Source of the DNA: Streptomyces caatingaensis
GTDB lineage: Bacteria; Actinomycetota; Actinomycetes; Streptomycetales; Streptomycetaceae
Length of the DNA: 64,000 nt
Direction: 5' to 3'
NCBI RefSeq assembly: GCF_001187435.1
Contig: NZ_LFXA01000013.1
Location: 248,001 to 312,000, forward strand
Shown here: piece after piece, positions 1 to 8,698 of the stretch
How the letters are laid out: each line of letters starts with the position of its first letter
Position numbering within the stretch: the stretch's first letter is position 1
Notes under the pieces: generated by a model
The model's input: the letters and a program-made list of their open reading frames with translations, nothing else
The model's database searches: none
What the model was told of the DNA's origin: nothing
Position numbers and translations under genes: made by a program

Positions 1-1
1 G

Positions 2-235
2 GACGCCGCGGTGATCGGCGTCCCCGACGAGGTGTGGGGTGAGGTCCCGCTGGTGTTCGTCGTGGTCCGCGAGGGTGCCGCGTTCTCCCCCGACGCGCTC
101 CTCACCTTCCTGCACGGCCGGCTCGCCTCGTACAAGCTCCCGAGGGAGGTCCGGACCGTCTCCGGGATCCCGCGGAACGCGGCCGGGAAGATCCTGCGGC
201 GGGTGCTCGCGGAACAGTGCGGCGGGGCGCGGTGA
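2..235 (+). CDS. AMP-dependent acyl-CoA ligase, C-terminal end (partial)
   Basis: Only the last 77 codons are in the window; the gene runs off the left edge. The residues fit the C-terminal subdomain of the ANL (AMP-binding) superfamily: 'VIGVPDEVWGEVPL' is the usual start of the subdomain and 'GIPRNAAGKILRR' holds the invariant catalytic lysine of the adenylation half-reaction. The family activates carboxylic acids as acyl-AMP and then acyl-CoA. The stop codon overlaps the GTG of the next gene, a salicylyl-CoA 5-hydroxylase-like flavoprotein, so the substrate is plausibly an aromatic acid such as salicylate. That substrate is inferred from context only. Confidence 0.85.
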   Translation, partial: DAAVIGVPDEVWGEVPLVFVVVREGAAFSPDALLTFLHGRLASYKLPREVRTVSGIPRNAAGKILRRVLAEQCGGAR

Positions 236-2013
236 GCGGTCCCCGTCCCGGCCGGGCGCGCGGGAGGGCCGTCTGCGTGGGGGCCGGTCCGGCCGGTCTC
301 CTGGCCGCCGCCCGGATCAAGGCCGCCCGGCCGGACTGGCAGGTCGTCGTCCACGAGCGGTCGCCGAAGGACGTGACGTACGGGTACGGCGTGGTCTTCT
401 CGGACGTCGCGGTCCGCACCATCCGGTTCATGACACCGGCGCTCGGTGCGGTCCTCGCCTCCCAAGTGGCCTGGCAGGACGTCGAGATCCGGGCCCACGG
501 CCTGCGGCACCGCGTCTCCGGTCACGGCTACGTCGCCCTCTCCCGGCACCGGCTGCTCGCCGAACTGCGCGCGCAGGCCCTCGACGCGGGGGTCGAACTG
601 CGTTACGAGACCCCCGTCGCCCTGGACGAACTGCGGTCCCGGTACGACCTGGTGGTCGCCGCCGACGGAGCGCGCAGCCGCACCCGCGCGGCGCTCGCGG
701 CGGAACTGGGCGCCCGCGTCGGGCGGGGCCGCTCGCGGTTCGCGTGGCTCGGCACTCCGGCCGCGTTCGACGCCATGACGTTCGTCTTCGAGGAGACCCC
801 CGACGGACTCGCCGTCGCCCACGGCTACCCGCACGGCGACGGCATCAGCACGTTCGTGGTCGAGGTGCCCGGACGCGACGGCCCCGCGGCCGGAACGCGG
901 GAACGGGCGGAGCGCGATCTCGGCCACTGGTCGCGGGTCTTCGCGGAGCACCTCGGCCACCGGCCGCTGCGCGCCAAGGACCTGCGGTGGGAGCACTTCC
1001 CCACCGTTCGCCTCGACCGGTGCGTCCACGAGAACGTGGTGCTCATCGGCGACGCGGCGCACACCGCGCACTACTCGGTGGGGTCGGGAACCCGCCTCGC
1101 GCTGGAGGACGCCTTCACCCTCGGGCAGGCGCTCGGGCGCAACGACGACCTCGCGGCCGCCCTGGCCGAGTACGAGCGCGGACGGCTGCCCGCCGCGCGG
1201 GAGTTGACGGCGGCGGGCGAGCGCAGCATGCGCTGGTTCGAGCAGGCCCCGGCCTTCCTGCGGCGCCCCGCGCCGCAGTTCGCCGTGCACCTGCTCAGCC
1301 GCGCCTCGCTGCCGTCGGTGGAGAAGCTCGCGGACGACGCCCCCGAGCTGGTGCGGCGGGCCACGCGGGTGCTGGCCGGCGACGCACCGCTCCCGCCCGC
1401 CGGCGTTCTCGCGCTGCCCCTGGAGGCGGGCGCCGCCCGCCTGCCCGGACGCCTCCTGCGCGCGGCCGCCACCGGTGGTCCCGGGCCGCGAACGGCCGTC
1501 CGCACCGGGCGGATCGCGTTCACGGGCCGGGACGGCGCGACGGCCGCCCTCGGCCTGATCGACATGGGGCCGTGCCCGCCGGACGGTGCGCGGGCCGCCA
1601 CCGAGGCGGAGACCCTCGCGACGTCCCTGGCCGAGGCGCTCGCGGAGGACGCACGCGCCGCCGGACGGCCCCCGGCCCCCGCCGTCGCCGTACGCACTCC
1701 CTGCTCCGGCGGGACGGGAGCGGCCGGGGCGACGCTGGCCCGGCTGCGGGTGATGCGCCGGGCGGGCCTGTGCGATCTGGTCGACCTCGCGGCTCCGGAC
1801 GGCGGCACGGCCGACCCGGAGGCGCTGCTCGACGCGCTCGAACTGGCCGACACCGTCCGCTCGTCGCTCGGCGTCGCCGTCCTGCTGAGCGGCTTCCAGG
1901 CCCGCCCCGACCAGATCGCCACCCACGTCCTGGCCGGACGCGTCGACGCCTGGTGCGTGCCGGCCTCCCCACCGTCCCATCACGTCGACGACGTGCACAC
2001 CGAGGGAGATTGA
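232..2013 (+). CDS. Salicylyl-CoA 5-hydroxylase-like FAD monooxygenase
   Basis: 593-residue flavoprotein. The N-terminal Rossmann motif GAGPAG is at residues 17-22, and the second FAD motif 'LIGDAAHTAHYSVGSG' has its Asp at residue 274. The runs 'YGYGVVFSDVAV', 'SGHGYVALSRHRLL' and 'FAWLGTPAAFDAMTFVFEE' match the family that hydroxylates salicylyl-CoA to gentisyl-CoA. In longer homologues an Old-Yellow-Enzyme-like domain follows; here the region after about residue 410 is short and Ala-rich and looks like a degenerate remnant of it. GTG 232 is chosen because GTGA overlaps the stop of the upstream ligase, implying translational coupling; GTG 217 is the alternative. A ligase plus hydroxylase pair suggests salicylate breakdown or tailoring. 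Function confidence is moderate. Confidence 0.75.
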   Translation: MSGPRPGRARGRAVCVGAGPAGLLAAARIKAARPDWQVVVHERSPKDVTYGYGVVFSDVAVRTIRFMTPALGAVLASQVAWQDVEIRAHGLRHRVSGHGYVALSRHRLLAELRAQALDAGVELRYETPVALDELRSRYDLVVAADGARSRTRAALAAELGARVGRGRSRFAWLGTPAAFDAMTFVFEETPDGLAVAHGYPHGDGISTFVVEVPGRDGPAAGTRERAERDLGHWSRVFAEHLGHRPLRAKDLRWEHFPTVRLDRCVHENVVLIGDAAHTAHYSVGSGTRLALEDAFTLGQALGRNDDLAAALAEYERGRLPAARELTAAGERSMRWFEQAPAFLRRPAPQFAVHLLSRASLPSVEKLADDAPELVRRATRVLAGDAPLPPAGVLALPLEAGAARLPGRLLRAAATGGPGPRTAVRTGRIAFTGRDGATAALGLIDMGPCPPDGARAATEAETLATSLAEALAEDARAAGRPPAPAVAVRTPCSGGTGAAGATLARLRVMRRAGLCDLVDLAAPDGGTADPEALLDALELADTVRSSLGVAVLLSGFQARPDQIATHVLAGRVDAWCVPASPPSHHVDDVHTEGD

Positions 2014-2017
2014 CGCA

Positions 2018-3550
2018 ATGATCAGCCGCAGGACGCTCCTGGGAGCGAGCGCCGCACTCGCCGCCTCCGGCGGAATCGCCACGGCCGGCGCGGCCACGGC
2101 CCGCCCCGCGACGGCGGGCGAGGACGCGAAGTGGAACGCGCTGCGCGCCTCGCTCACCGGCGACGTGGTGCTGCCCTCCGACGCCGCGTACGAGAGCGCC
2201 AGAAGGCTCGCCAGCGCCCAGTTCGACTCCATCCACCCGCAGGCCGTCGCGCTGTGCGAGACGCCCCAGGACGTCGGCGCCTGCGTCCGGTTCGCCCAGG
2301 ACCACGGCATCCACGCCGCGGTGCGCAGCGGCGGCCACAACTACGGCGGCTGGTCGACCACCGAGGGGCTCGTCATCAATCTGACCCGGATGAACCGCGT
2401 GGTGCCCGGCGCGACCGAGGTCCGGCTCGGCCCGGGTGTCCAGACGGTGGACGTCACCCCTCGGCTGAGCCCCTACGGGCTCACGGTGCCCGCGGGATTC
2501 TGCGCGAGCGTCTGCCCCGGCGGGTTCGTCACGGGCGGCGGCACCGGCTGGCAGTACCGCAAGTACGGGCCCGCGTCCGACCGGTTGCTCTCCGCCGAGG
2601 TCGTCCTGGCGGACGGGCGGATCGTCACGGCGTCGAAGTACCAGCACCCCGACCTCTTCTGGGCGCTGCGCGGGGGCGGGGGCGGCAACTTCGGCGTGGT
2701 CACCGAGTACCGGATGAGACCGACCTCCGTCACCCGGGTCGGGCACTACACGCTGACGTGGCCCTGGGACAAGGCGCAGGCCGCGGTCTCCGGCTATCTG
2801 GAGTGGGCGGCGCAGGCGTCCGCCGACCTCGCCTGCGGCGGTGTCCTGCGGCTGGCCGACGCGCGCCCGGGAGCGCTCCCCGTGTTCGTCGTCTCCGGTG
2901 TGCACTTCGGCCCGATGGAGGCGCTGGAGGCCGAACTGCGGCTGCTGTCGGCCCTGATCGGCGGCGAGCCCGCGACGCGCGCCGTCCAGGACCTCACCTA
3001 CGAGAAGGCGATGATGCGGGTCTTCGGCTGCGAGGACAAGACGGTGGACGCCTGCCACCTCACCGGCAGCAGCCCCGAGGCGTCCCTCCCCCGCACCGCG
3101 TACGTCAGGAACCGCGGCCGGATGTTCAGCCGCGTCATGCCCCGGACGGGCGTGGACGAGATGCTCGCCGCCTTCGACGCCGACCGCCGCGCGGGCCACT
3201 TCCGCGTCATCAGCCTGCTGGGCCTGGGCAAGAACGCCAACCTGCCCGCCACGGACTCCACGGCCTGGGTGCACCGTGACGCGCTCTACAGCGCGACCAT
3301 CACGGCCAGTCTCAGCGGTGCCTCCCTCACCGACGAGGACAAGGCGGCCGCCGGGCAGTGGCTGAACGGCGTCTTCGGCGCGGTGGATCCCTACTCCAAC
3401 GGGCGTTCCTACGTGAACTTCCCCGACCCCGAACTGACGGACTGGGCCGACGCCTACTACGGTTCGAACCTTCCGAGGCTGGGACGGGTCAAGGCGGCCT
3501 ACGACCCCTATGGGTTCTTCCGCTTCCCGCAGTCGATCGCCGCCGCGTAG
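2018..3550 (+). CDS. Tat-exported berberine-bridge-type FAD oxidase
   Basis: 510 residues. The N-terminus is a twin-arginine signal (R4 R5 in 'SRRTLLGASAALAASGG'), so the folded flavoprotein is probably exported. The FAD_binding_4 domain carries the two usual covalent flavin anchors: H107 in 'RSGGHNYGG' and C162 in 'GFCASVCPGG'. The C-terminal BBE domain ends in the typical 'NLPRLGRVKAAYDPYGFF' and 'RFPQSI'. The family oxidises sugars, alcohols or alkaloid-like substrates with O2. ATG 2018 follows the upstream stop by four bases with GAGGGAG about nine bases before it, so it is probably in the same operon as the hydroxylase. The substrate is unknown. Confidence 0.88.
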   Translation: MISRRTLLGASAALAASGGIATAGAATARPATAGEDAKWNALRASLTGDVVLPSDAAYESARRLASAQFDSIHPQAVALCETPQDVGACVRFAQDHGIHAAVRSGGHNYGGWSTTEGLVINLTRMNRVVPGATEVRLGPGVQTVDVTPRLSPYGLTVPAGFCASVCPGGFVTGGGTGWQYRKYGPASDRLLSAEVVLADGRIVTASKYQHPDLFWALRGGGGGNFGVVTEYRMRPTSVTRVGHYTLTWPWDKAQAAVSGYLEWAAQASADLACGGVLRLADARPGALPVFVVSGVHFGPMEALEAELRLLSALIGGEPATRAVQDLTYEKAMMRVFGCEDKTVDACHLTGSSPEASLPRTAYVRNRGRMFSRVMPRTGVDEMLAAFDADRRAGHFRVISLLGLGKNANLPATDSTAWVHRDALYSATITASLSGASLTDEDKAAAGQWLNGVFGAVDPYSNGRSYVNFPDPELTDWADAYYGSNLPRLGRVKAAYDPYGFFRFPQSIAAA

Positions 3551-3844
3551 CGGTTCTCGGTCCGGGGCGTAGCGGTCCTCCTGTCCGGGGCCGGGTGCGC
3601 GCGGTCGCGCAAAGGCCGCGCAGGAGTCGCGCAAGGGCCACGCGCGATCATGTGCGGCCACCGGGTCCGTCCGTCCGAGGACGGCCGCCGGCCGGGGCCG
3701 CCGCGCGGTGCCGTCGACGCGGCCGGCTCCGGGCGGGCCGGCGGCCCCCACCGACGGAGGCCGGCACCGCACCACGCTAGCCTCACGCGGTGAAGGGCGG
3801 ACGCACATCTGTCCGCCCGATGACCCACCCCAGGAGGACCAGCG

Positions 3845-5170
3845 ATGGCGCTCGAGCACGACCAGGCCGCCCGGCGAGGCGAGGAGATCCTCGCCGTCTT
3901 CGACACCGCGTTCGGAGAGCTGCTGGCGGCCGACCCGGCCGCCTTCCGCGTCAAGTTCCGGAAGATGGCGGCCTCCGCCTTCGCGTTCTACCGGGGCACG
4001 GCCTGCCTCTTCTACAACGACCTGGCCCACGAGCGGGACTCCGGCCCCTACCTGGACGAGCGGACCTCCCGGGTGTGGATCCACGGCGACCTGCACGCCG
4101 AGAACTTCGGCACCTACATGGACGCCAACGGCCGCCTGGTCTTCAACGTCAACGACTTCGACGAGGCGTACGTCGGACCGTTCCTCTGGGACCTCAAGCG
4201 CTTCGCCGCCTCCGTGGCCCTGCTCGGCCACGCCAAGGCGCTCAGCGACGCCACCATCACCGAGCTGGTACGGATCTACGCCGCCGCCTACCGCGAGCGC
4301 ATCCACGCCCTGGCCACCGGCGCCAAGGACGACGAGGTCCCGCCCTTCACCCTCGACACCGCCGAGGGCCCGCTCCTCGGCGCCCTGCGCGAGGCCCGCG
4401 CCCGCACCCGCTTCGGGCTGCTGTCGACGATGACCGAGATCCGCGGACACGACCGGCGCTTCCTCGACGGCGACGGCTCGGTGGCACTGGACGCCGCCAC
4501 CCGCCGCCGGGTCCTCGCCGCCTTCGACGCCTACCTGGACACCCTGCCCGGCAGCAGCCTGGCCCGCCCCGACGCCCACCGCGTCAAGGACGTCGTCGGC
4601 CGCCGCGGCATCGGCATCGGCAGCGCCGGCCTGCCCTCCTACAACATCCTGCTGGAGGGCAACAGCGACGCCCTGGAGAACGACGTCGTCCTCTACATGA
4701 AGCAGGCGCAGCATCCCGCGGTCTCCCGGCACGTCACCGACCGCCGCGTGCGCGCGTACTTCGCGCACGAGGGCCACCGCACGGTGATCTCCCAGCGCGC
4801 CCTCCAGGCGCACGCCGACCCGTGGCTGGGCTGGACGGAGCTCGACGGCGCCGGTCAACTGGTCGCCGAGGTCTCGCCGTACGCCGTCGACCTCGACTGG
4901 TCCGACATCGACGACCCGGCGCAGATCGCCGCCGTCGTCGCCGACCTGGGCCGCGCCACCGCCACCATGCACGCCGCCGCCGACGACACCAGCGGCCACT
5001 CACTCGTACCGTTCTCCACCGAGCACGCCATCGACGCTGTGCTCGCCGCCGACGAGGCCGGCTTCCCGGACCTGCTCACCGACTTCGCCCACACCTACGG
5101 CGCCCGCGCCCGACAGGACCACCAGATCTTCGTGGACCTCTTCCGCAACGGCCGGATCCCGGGCCTGTAG
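3845..5170 (+). CDS. DUF2252 family protein
   Basis: 441 residues, no signal peptide or membrane segment. It matches DUF2252, a family with a kinase/phosphotransferase-like fold: the first third has 'FYRGTACLFYNDL', then 'VWIHGDLHAENFGTYMD' (resembling the catalytic HGDxHxxN loop of aminoglycoside phosphotransferases) and 'FNVNDFDEAYVGPFLWDL' (resembling the Asp metal loop). Later blocks 'DVVGRRGIGIGSAGLPSYN' and 'LYMKQAQ' are also family-typical. The start is supported by AGGAGG ten bases upstream (gaggaccagcgATG). It is monocistronic, with 294 bases of gene-free sequence before it and a convergent gene after. The biochemical role of the family is unknown to me. Confidence 0.88.
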   Translation: MALEHDQAARRGEEILAVFDTAFGELLAADPAAFRVKFRKMAASAFAFYRGTACLFYNDLAHERDSGPYLDERTSRVWIHGDLHAENFGTYMDANGRLVFNVNDFDEAYVGPFLWDLKRFAASVALLGHAKALSDATITELVRIYAAAYRERIHALATGAKDDEVPPFTLDTAEGPLLGALREARARTRFGLLSTMTEIRGHDRRFLDGDGSVALDAATRRRVLAAFDAYLDTLPGSSLARPDAHRVKDVVGRRGIGIGSAGLPSYNILLEGNSDALENDVVLYMKQAQHPAVSRHVTDRRVRAYFAHEGHRTVISQRALQAHADPWLGWTELDGAGQLVAEVSPYAVDLDWSDIDDPAQIAAVVADLGRATATMHAAADDTSGHSLVPFSTEHAIDAVLAADEAGFPDLLTDFAHTYGARARQDHQIFVDLFRNGRIPGL

Positions 5171-5241
5171 CGGGGCCTTGCGGTGCCTTCCCACGGGGCG
5201 TGGGGCGGGGGGAGCCCGGGCGCTGCGCCGCAACGGCACGA

Positions 5242-6033
5242 TCAGCCGCCGAGTGGGCCGGATCTCCCGCACCGGTAGCGGTCGGCGGCCTCGACGGGGG
5301 TGAGATGCCCGGAGTGGGCGAGCAAGTCGATGGCCTCCACGCCCTCGTTGCCGAGCCACAGGTTCTCCAACTGTGCCAGTGCTGCGGGGTGCAGCCGCCC
5401 GGCCGCCTCCCGCCGGACGACGGGACGCGCGGCGTCGACGCCGCCCAGCACGCCCCGCGGATCGCCGAGCGGCCGCAGCCCGTGGCGGAGGTTGAGGTAC
5501 TGCGGCCGCCACAGCGGCACGACGAACCACTCGCCCGCGGCGATCCCCCGCTCGACCCGTTCGGTGAAGGTGGATTCCGTCCCGGGCACGAAGGCGTAGC
5601 CCTGCCGCCCGAGCCCGTACTCCTCGACGGCGCGGACGGAGAACCGGCTGATGCCCGCCCCGGGATTGATGCCGTCGATGATGCGGGTGAAGCGCCGGGC
5701 CACGTCCGGCCGTGCCAGGTCGCCGATCTCGCGCACCGGGCCGGCGGGGACGTACGGCGGAACCGCCCACAGGCAGTACGGCGCGTAGTGCGTGGGCAGG
5801 ACCTGCACTGCGTCGCCGCAGGCGGCGAGATACGTGCCGTGGCTCGCCGGCAGCCACGCCGAGACGAGCACGTCGGCCCGGCCCTCGGCCAGCAGCCCGA
5901 ACGCCGCCTCGTGCGGCGCCTCGACGGTCCGCACCTCGTGCCCGTGTGCCTCCAGGATCCGGCGGACCACGGCGGCCGTGGCACGGTGGAAGGACAGGTC
6001 GATGACGGCCAGCGTGACGGGCTCTTCGCTCAT
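5242..6033 (-). CDS. Glycine-betaine/OpuAC-type substrate-binding-domain protein, no signal peptide
   Basis: 263 residues. The sequence from 'VTLAVIDLSFHRATAAVV' onward reads as the OpuAC domain of betaine/choline ABC binding proteins: 'ADVLVSAWLPASHGTYL', 'GINPGAGISR' and 'RGIAAGEWFVVPLWRPQYL' are recognisable. Unlike true binding proteins it starts directly in the domain with no lipobox or Sec signal, and no permease or ATPase gene is near, so it may be a cytoplasmic ligand-binding protein. ATG 6033 (MSEEP) is chosen; extension to 6180 is possible but would run into the divergent promoter. It is transcribed away from the HxlR regulator at 6236, which probably controls it. Confidence 0.78.
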   Translation of the reverse strand: MSEEPVTLAVIDLSFHRATAAVVRRILEAHGHEVRTVEAPHEAAFGLLAEGRADVLVSAWLPASHGTYLAACGDAVQVLPTHYAPYCLWAVPPYVPAGPVREIGDLARPDVARRFTRIIDGINPGAGISRFSVRAVEEYGLGRQGYAFVPGTESTFTERVERGIAAGEWFVVPLWRPQYLNLRHGLRPLGDPRGVLGGVDAARPVVRREAAGRLHPAALAQLENLWLGNEGVEAIDLLAHSGHLTPVEAADRYRCGRSGPLGG

Positions 6034-6182
6034 CGGGCGCCGCCCGGGGTGAGCACCGCTGTCAGCAGGATCGCGTGCAGTCTCATGTGATGGCGTCCCC
6101 TCCGAAGTGCAGGACCGGTGCGGTCCGTTGATGACGTCGGGGACGGTATCGATGGGGCGGTGGTTACCCGCAAGGGACATTA

Positions 6183-6197
6183 GTATCCGACGGATAC
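6183..6197. promoter_or_regulatory. Putative HxlR operator (GTATCC-GAC-GGATAC)
   Basis: A perfect 6-3-6 inverted repeat lies between the divergent betaine-binding-type gene and the HxlR regulator. It is followed by two direct copies of TGGATA (around 6206-6218), which resemble the right half-site. The location and symmetry fit a dimeric winged-helix regulator controlling itself and its neighbour. This is inferred from position; no binding is shown. Confidence 0.5.
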
Positions 6198-6235
6198 CAT
6201 TGAGATGGATAATGGATAGGGGTGGGAGATATGCG

Positions 6236-6634
6236 ATGGCGATGAACTGCCCGTCCGGCAGGCACGACCGGCACGACGTCTACGCGTCCCTGTGCCCGTG
6301 CCGCGAGGTGCTCGACCTGCTCGCCAACAAGTGGTCGGCCCTGGCCATCGGAGCCCTGGAGGACGGCCCGCAACGCTTCGGCGCCCTGCGCCGCCGCCTG
6401 GACGGCATCAGCCCGAAGGTCCTCACCTCCACCCTGCGCGGCCTGGAGGCCATGGGCTTCGTCACCCGCACGGTCTTCCCCGCCGTCCCGCCGCACGTCG
6501 AGTACGCCCTGACCGACCTGGGCCGCGGTGCGGCCGTCCCGCTGTCCGGACTTCGCCGCTGGGTGGAACAACATCTGGACGAGATCACGGAAGTTGCCGA
6601 CGCCCCCTCAGCGGCCGTCAGGCGCACCTGCTGA
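6236..6634 (+). CDS. HxlR-family transcriptional regulator
   Basis: 132 residues, a single winged-helix domain. Family signatures in order: 'SLCPCREVLDLLANKWS' (the usual C-P-x-x-x-x-L-x-x-x-x-K-W start), 'FGALRRRLDGISPKVLTSTL' (recognition helix) and 'VEYALTDLGR' (wing end). Cysteines at 5, 20 and 22 leave room for redox or electrophile sensing as in YodB/HypR relatives, but this is not proven. ATG 6236 has GGTGGGAG seven bases upstream; earlier in-frame starts would cover the palindrome at 6183-6197. It is divergent from the OpuAC-domain gene. Confidence 0.9.
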   Translation: MAMNCPSGRHDRHDVYASLCPCREVLDLLANKWSALAIGALEDGPQRFGALRRRLDGISPKVLTSTLRGLEAMGFVTRTVFPAVPPHVEYALTDLGRGAAVPLSGLRRWVEQHLDEITEVADAPSAAVRRTC

Positions 6635-6663
6635 ACCGTCCCGGCCCTGCCCGGCCGCGCCGC

Positions 6664-7896
6664 TCAGACGCCGGCGCCCGTTTGCGACGCTGCGGCGGGG
6701 GCCGGGGTGCGGCCGTGCTCGGAGGCGGCGAGGGCGCGGTTGACGAGCGGGCGGGCGGCCTTGGACTGGAGTGCGCGCATGGCCAGCGCGTTGACCCGGA
6801 TGCCCAGCGCGGACTTCGGGGCCATGGACACGACCCGGCCGGGCGGGAGTTGCTGGGCCGAGGCGGTCCTGGGCCGCATCGTCCGCTCGAAGGCGGTCAG
6901 CGCGGCGGGCACCCCCGCGGTGTCGCCGGGCGCACCGGCGGCCCGGAGCGCGGCCGCCAACTCGGCGGCGCCGCGCAGGGCGAGAGCGGTGCCCAGTCCG
7001 CTGAGCGGGCTGGCGCACCAGGCGCTGTCGCCGAGCAGGACGGTCCGGCCGGTGTGCCACCGCGGCATGTGCACCTGGTCGTAGGTGTCCAGGGCGAAGT
7101 CGTCGGCCTGCCGGGCGGCGGCCAGGAACTCGGCGGTGCGCCATCCGACGCCCGCGAACGTCCGCTCCAGCAGCGCGAATCGGGCCTCCCGGTCGTGCCG
7201 CGGGGGCAGGCCGTCGGCGGCGAAGGTCAGGCCGATCTCCTGCTCGCCCGGGTGTCCGGGGCGGGCTTCGACGCCTCGGCGGCCGGGTGCGTTGTGGATG
7301 AGGAACCAGCCGTCCAGCGGCGGCGTCCCGGGCTGTTCGGTGAGGGTGAACCAGGCGTGCGCCAGGCCGAGGGGCTTGCGGTAGTCCTCCTCCGGCCCGA
7401 ACCGCAGCGCGCGGACCCGCGAGTGCGCGCCGTCCGCACCGACCACGAGGTCGTACGTCTCCTCCGTGCCGCTGCGGAAGCGGGCGAGCACACCCGTCCC
7501 GGTGTCCTCCAGCGCGTCCACGGTCTCGCCGAACCGGTGCGTCACGCCCGGCCCGGCCGCTTCGTGGATGACCCGGGCGAGGTCGGTGCGCAGCAGCTCT
7601 TCGCGGGAGACGTAGCCACGCCCGCCGAACGCCTCGACCGGCATCTCGGCGAGGTGCCGCCCCTGCGCGTCGATCCAGGCCGCACCGCGCTGCGGCACCA
7701 GGCAGGCAAGGGCCTGCCGGAGCAGTCCGGCGCTCTCCAGCACCTCCCGGCTGTCGCCGCGAAGGTCGACGGTCTGGCCGCCGGTGCGCAGGGCCGGCGC
7801 GATCTCCGCGACGGTGACCGTCCAGCCGTCCCGCTCCAGGAGCAGGGCGAGGGTGTCACCCGCGATTCCGCCGCCGACGACCAGTACATGAGCCAC
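6664..7896 (-). CDS. FAD-dependent monooxygenase (PHBH superfamily)
   Basis: 410 residues. The GxGxxG FAD motif is at the very N-terminus ('LVVGGGIAGDTLALLLERDG'), the DG motif is in 'VVGADGAHSRVR' and the GD motif in 'VLLGDSAWCASPLSG'. This is the p-hydroxybenzoate hydroxylase-like group that hydroxylates aromatic or polyketide substrates with NAD(P)H and O2. It is close to the clade annotated as FAD-binding oxidoreductases beside TetR genes. It is divergent from a TetR regulator at 7995 with a 17-bp palindrome between the two starts, so it is probably induced by a small ligand. The natural substrate cannot be read from the sequence. Confidence 0.87.
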   Translation of the reverse strand: MAHVLVVGGGIAGDTLALLLERDGWTVTVAEIAPALRTGGQTVDLRGDSREVLESAGLLRQALACLVPQRGAAWIDAQGRHLAEMPVEAFGGRGYVSREELLRTDLARVIHEAAGPGVTHRFGETVDALEDTGTGVLARFRSGTEETYDLVVGADGAHSRVRALRFGPEEDYRKPLGLAHAWFTLTEQPGTPPLDGWFLIHNAPGRRGVEARPGHPGEQEIGLTFAADGLPPRHDREARFALLERTFAGVGWRTAEFLAAARQADDFALDTYDQVHMPRWHTGRTVLLGDSAWCASPLSGLGTALALRGAAELAAALRAAGAPGDTAGVPAALTAFERTMRPRTASAQQLPPGRVVSMAPKSALGIRVNALAMRALQSKAARPLVNRALAASEHGRTPAPAAASQTGAGV

Positions 7897-7925
7897 GAGA
7901 GCCTCCGCTTCCCCTGCAACCCCTG

Positions 7926-7942
7926 ACGCGAATAATTCGCGT
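7926..7942. promoter_or_regulatory. Putative TetR operator (ACGCGAA-TAA-TTCGCGT)
   Basis: Perfect 7-3-7 inverted repeat, 29 bases upstream of the monooxygenase start and about 53 bases before the TetR start. The AT-rich centre stands out in this GC-rich genome. Spacing and symmetry are typical of TetR sites that repress both divergent genes. Inferred from position. Confidence 0.6.
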
Positions 7943-7994
7943 TTAACGTAGACCCGCCGACCGCACTAATGCAAGAGTTTCGCGATAGGATGGG

Positions 7995-8579
7995 ATGGTG
8001 ACGCACGCACCAGGAACAGCCCGGCCCGGAGGCCGTACCGCCCGCACCCGCGAGGCCGTCCGCGCCGCCACCCGCGAGCTGCTGGCCGAATCCACCGACG
8101 GCACCGTCGACATCGCCGAGGTGGCGGCCCGCTCCGGCGTCCACCTCGCCACCGTCTACCGGCGCTGGCGCACCGCCGACGGCCTGATCATCGACGCGGT
8201 CGTGGACGACCTGGACAGCCGCTCCCCCCTCCCCGCCACCGGCGACCTGCGAGCCGACCTCCACACCTGGATCACCAACCTGCTCACCGACCTGACCCAC
8301 CCCGGCCATCTGGCCTTCTTCCGCGCCCTCCTCCGGGCCGGCGGCGACGGACAGGACACCCTGGCCTTCGCCGAACCCCGCATCCGCCAGATCCAGGCCA
8401 CCCTGGACGCCGCCGACGCCACCGTCCTGACCTGGATGGACATCTTCGAGCTGGTCCTCGCCCCGGCCTACGTCCGCGCCCTGCTCTCCATGCCGATGGA
8501 CCCGGCGACCGAGGCCGTACGGCTGGTCGACAACGTGCTGGCCGTCCGGTCGGCGCGCGAACACCGGGCAGCGGAGTAA
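7995..8579 (+). CDS. TetR-family transcriptional regulator
   Basis: 194 residues. The N-terminal helix-turn-helix is clear: 'RTREAVRAATRELLAES' then 'DIAEVAARSGVHLATVYRRW', followed by a C-terminal ligand-binding domain of the usual size with 'LHTWITNLLTDLTHPGHLAF'. ATG 7995 is followed at once by GTG; a purine-rich stretch (aggatggg) precedes it. It is divergent from the flavin monooxygenase and most likely represses that gene and itself through the palindrome at 7926-7942. The inducer is unknown, perhaps the monooxygenase substrate. Confidence 0.92.
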   Translation: MVTHAPGTARPGGRTARTREAVRAATRELLAESTDGTVDIAEVAARSGVHLATVYRRWRTADGLIIDAVVDDLDSRSPLPATGDLRADLHTWITNLLTDLTHPGHLAFFRALLRAGGDGQDTLAFAEPRIRQIQATLDAADATVLTWMDIFELVLAPAYVRALLSMPMDPATEAVRLVDNVLAVRSAREHRAAE

Positions 8580-8698
8580 CCGGGCCGGCGTCACCGGCGT
8601 CCAGGCCTCCCCTCCGACCACGGCCCCACACTCGCCGCCTGCGCCACCTCAAGGCCGCGATAGCGTGCGAGTCAAAACCCGAACGACGAGGAGGGCGC

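Noticed and set aside
39..2021. Very long open frames overlapping real genes, here and for example at 1520-4999, 11674-13608, 45323-48229 and 53332-56238
   Set aside because: They are shadows typical of high-GC DNA: Arg, Ala, Gly and Pro-rich products with no family motifs, opposite or out of frame with well-supported genes.
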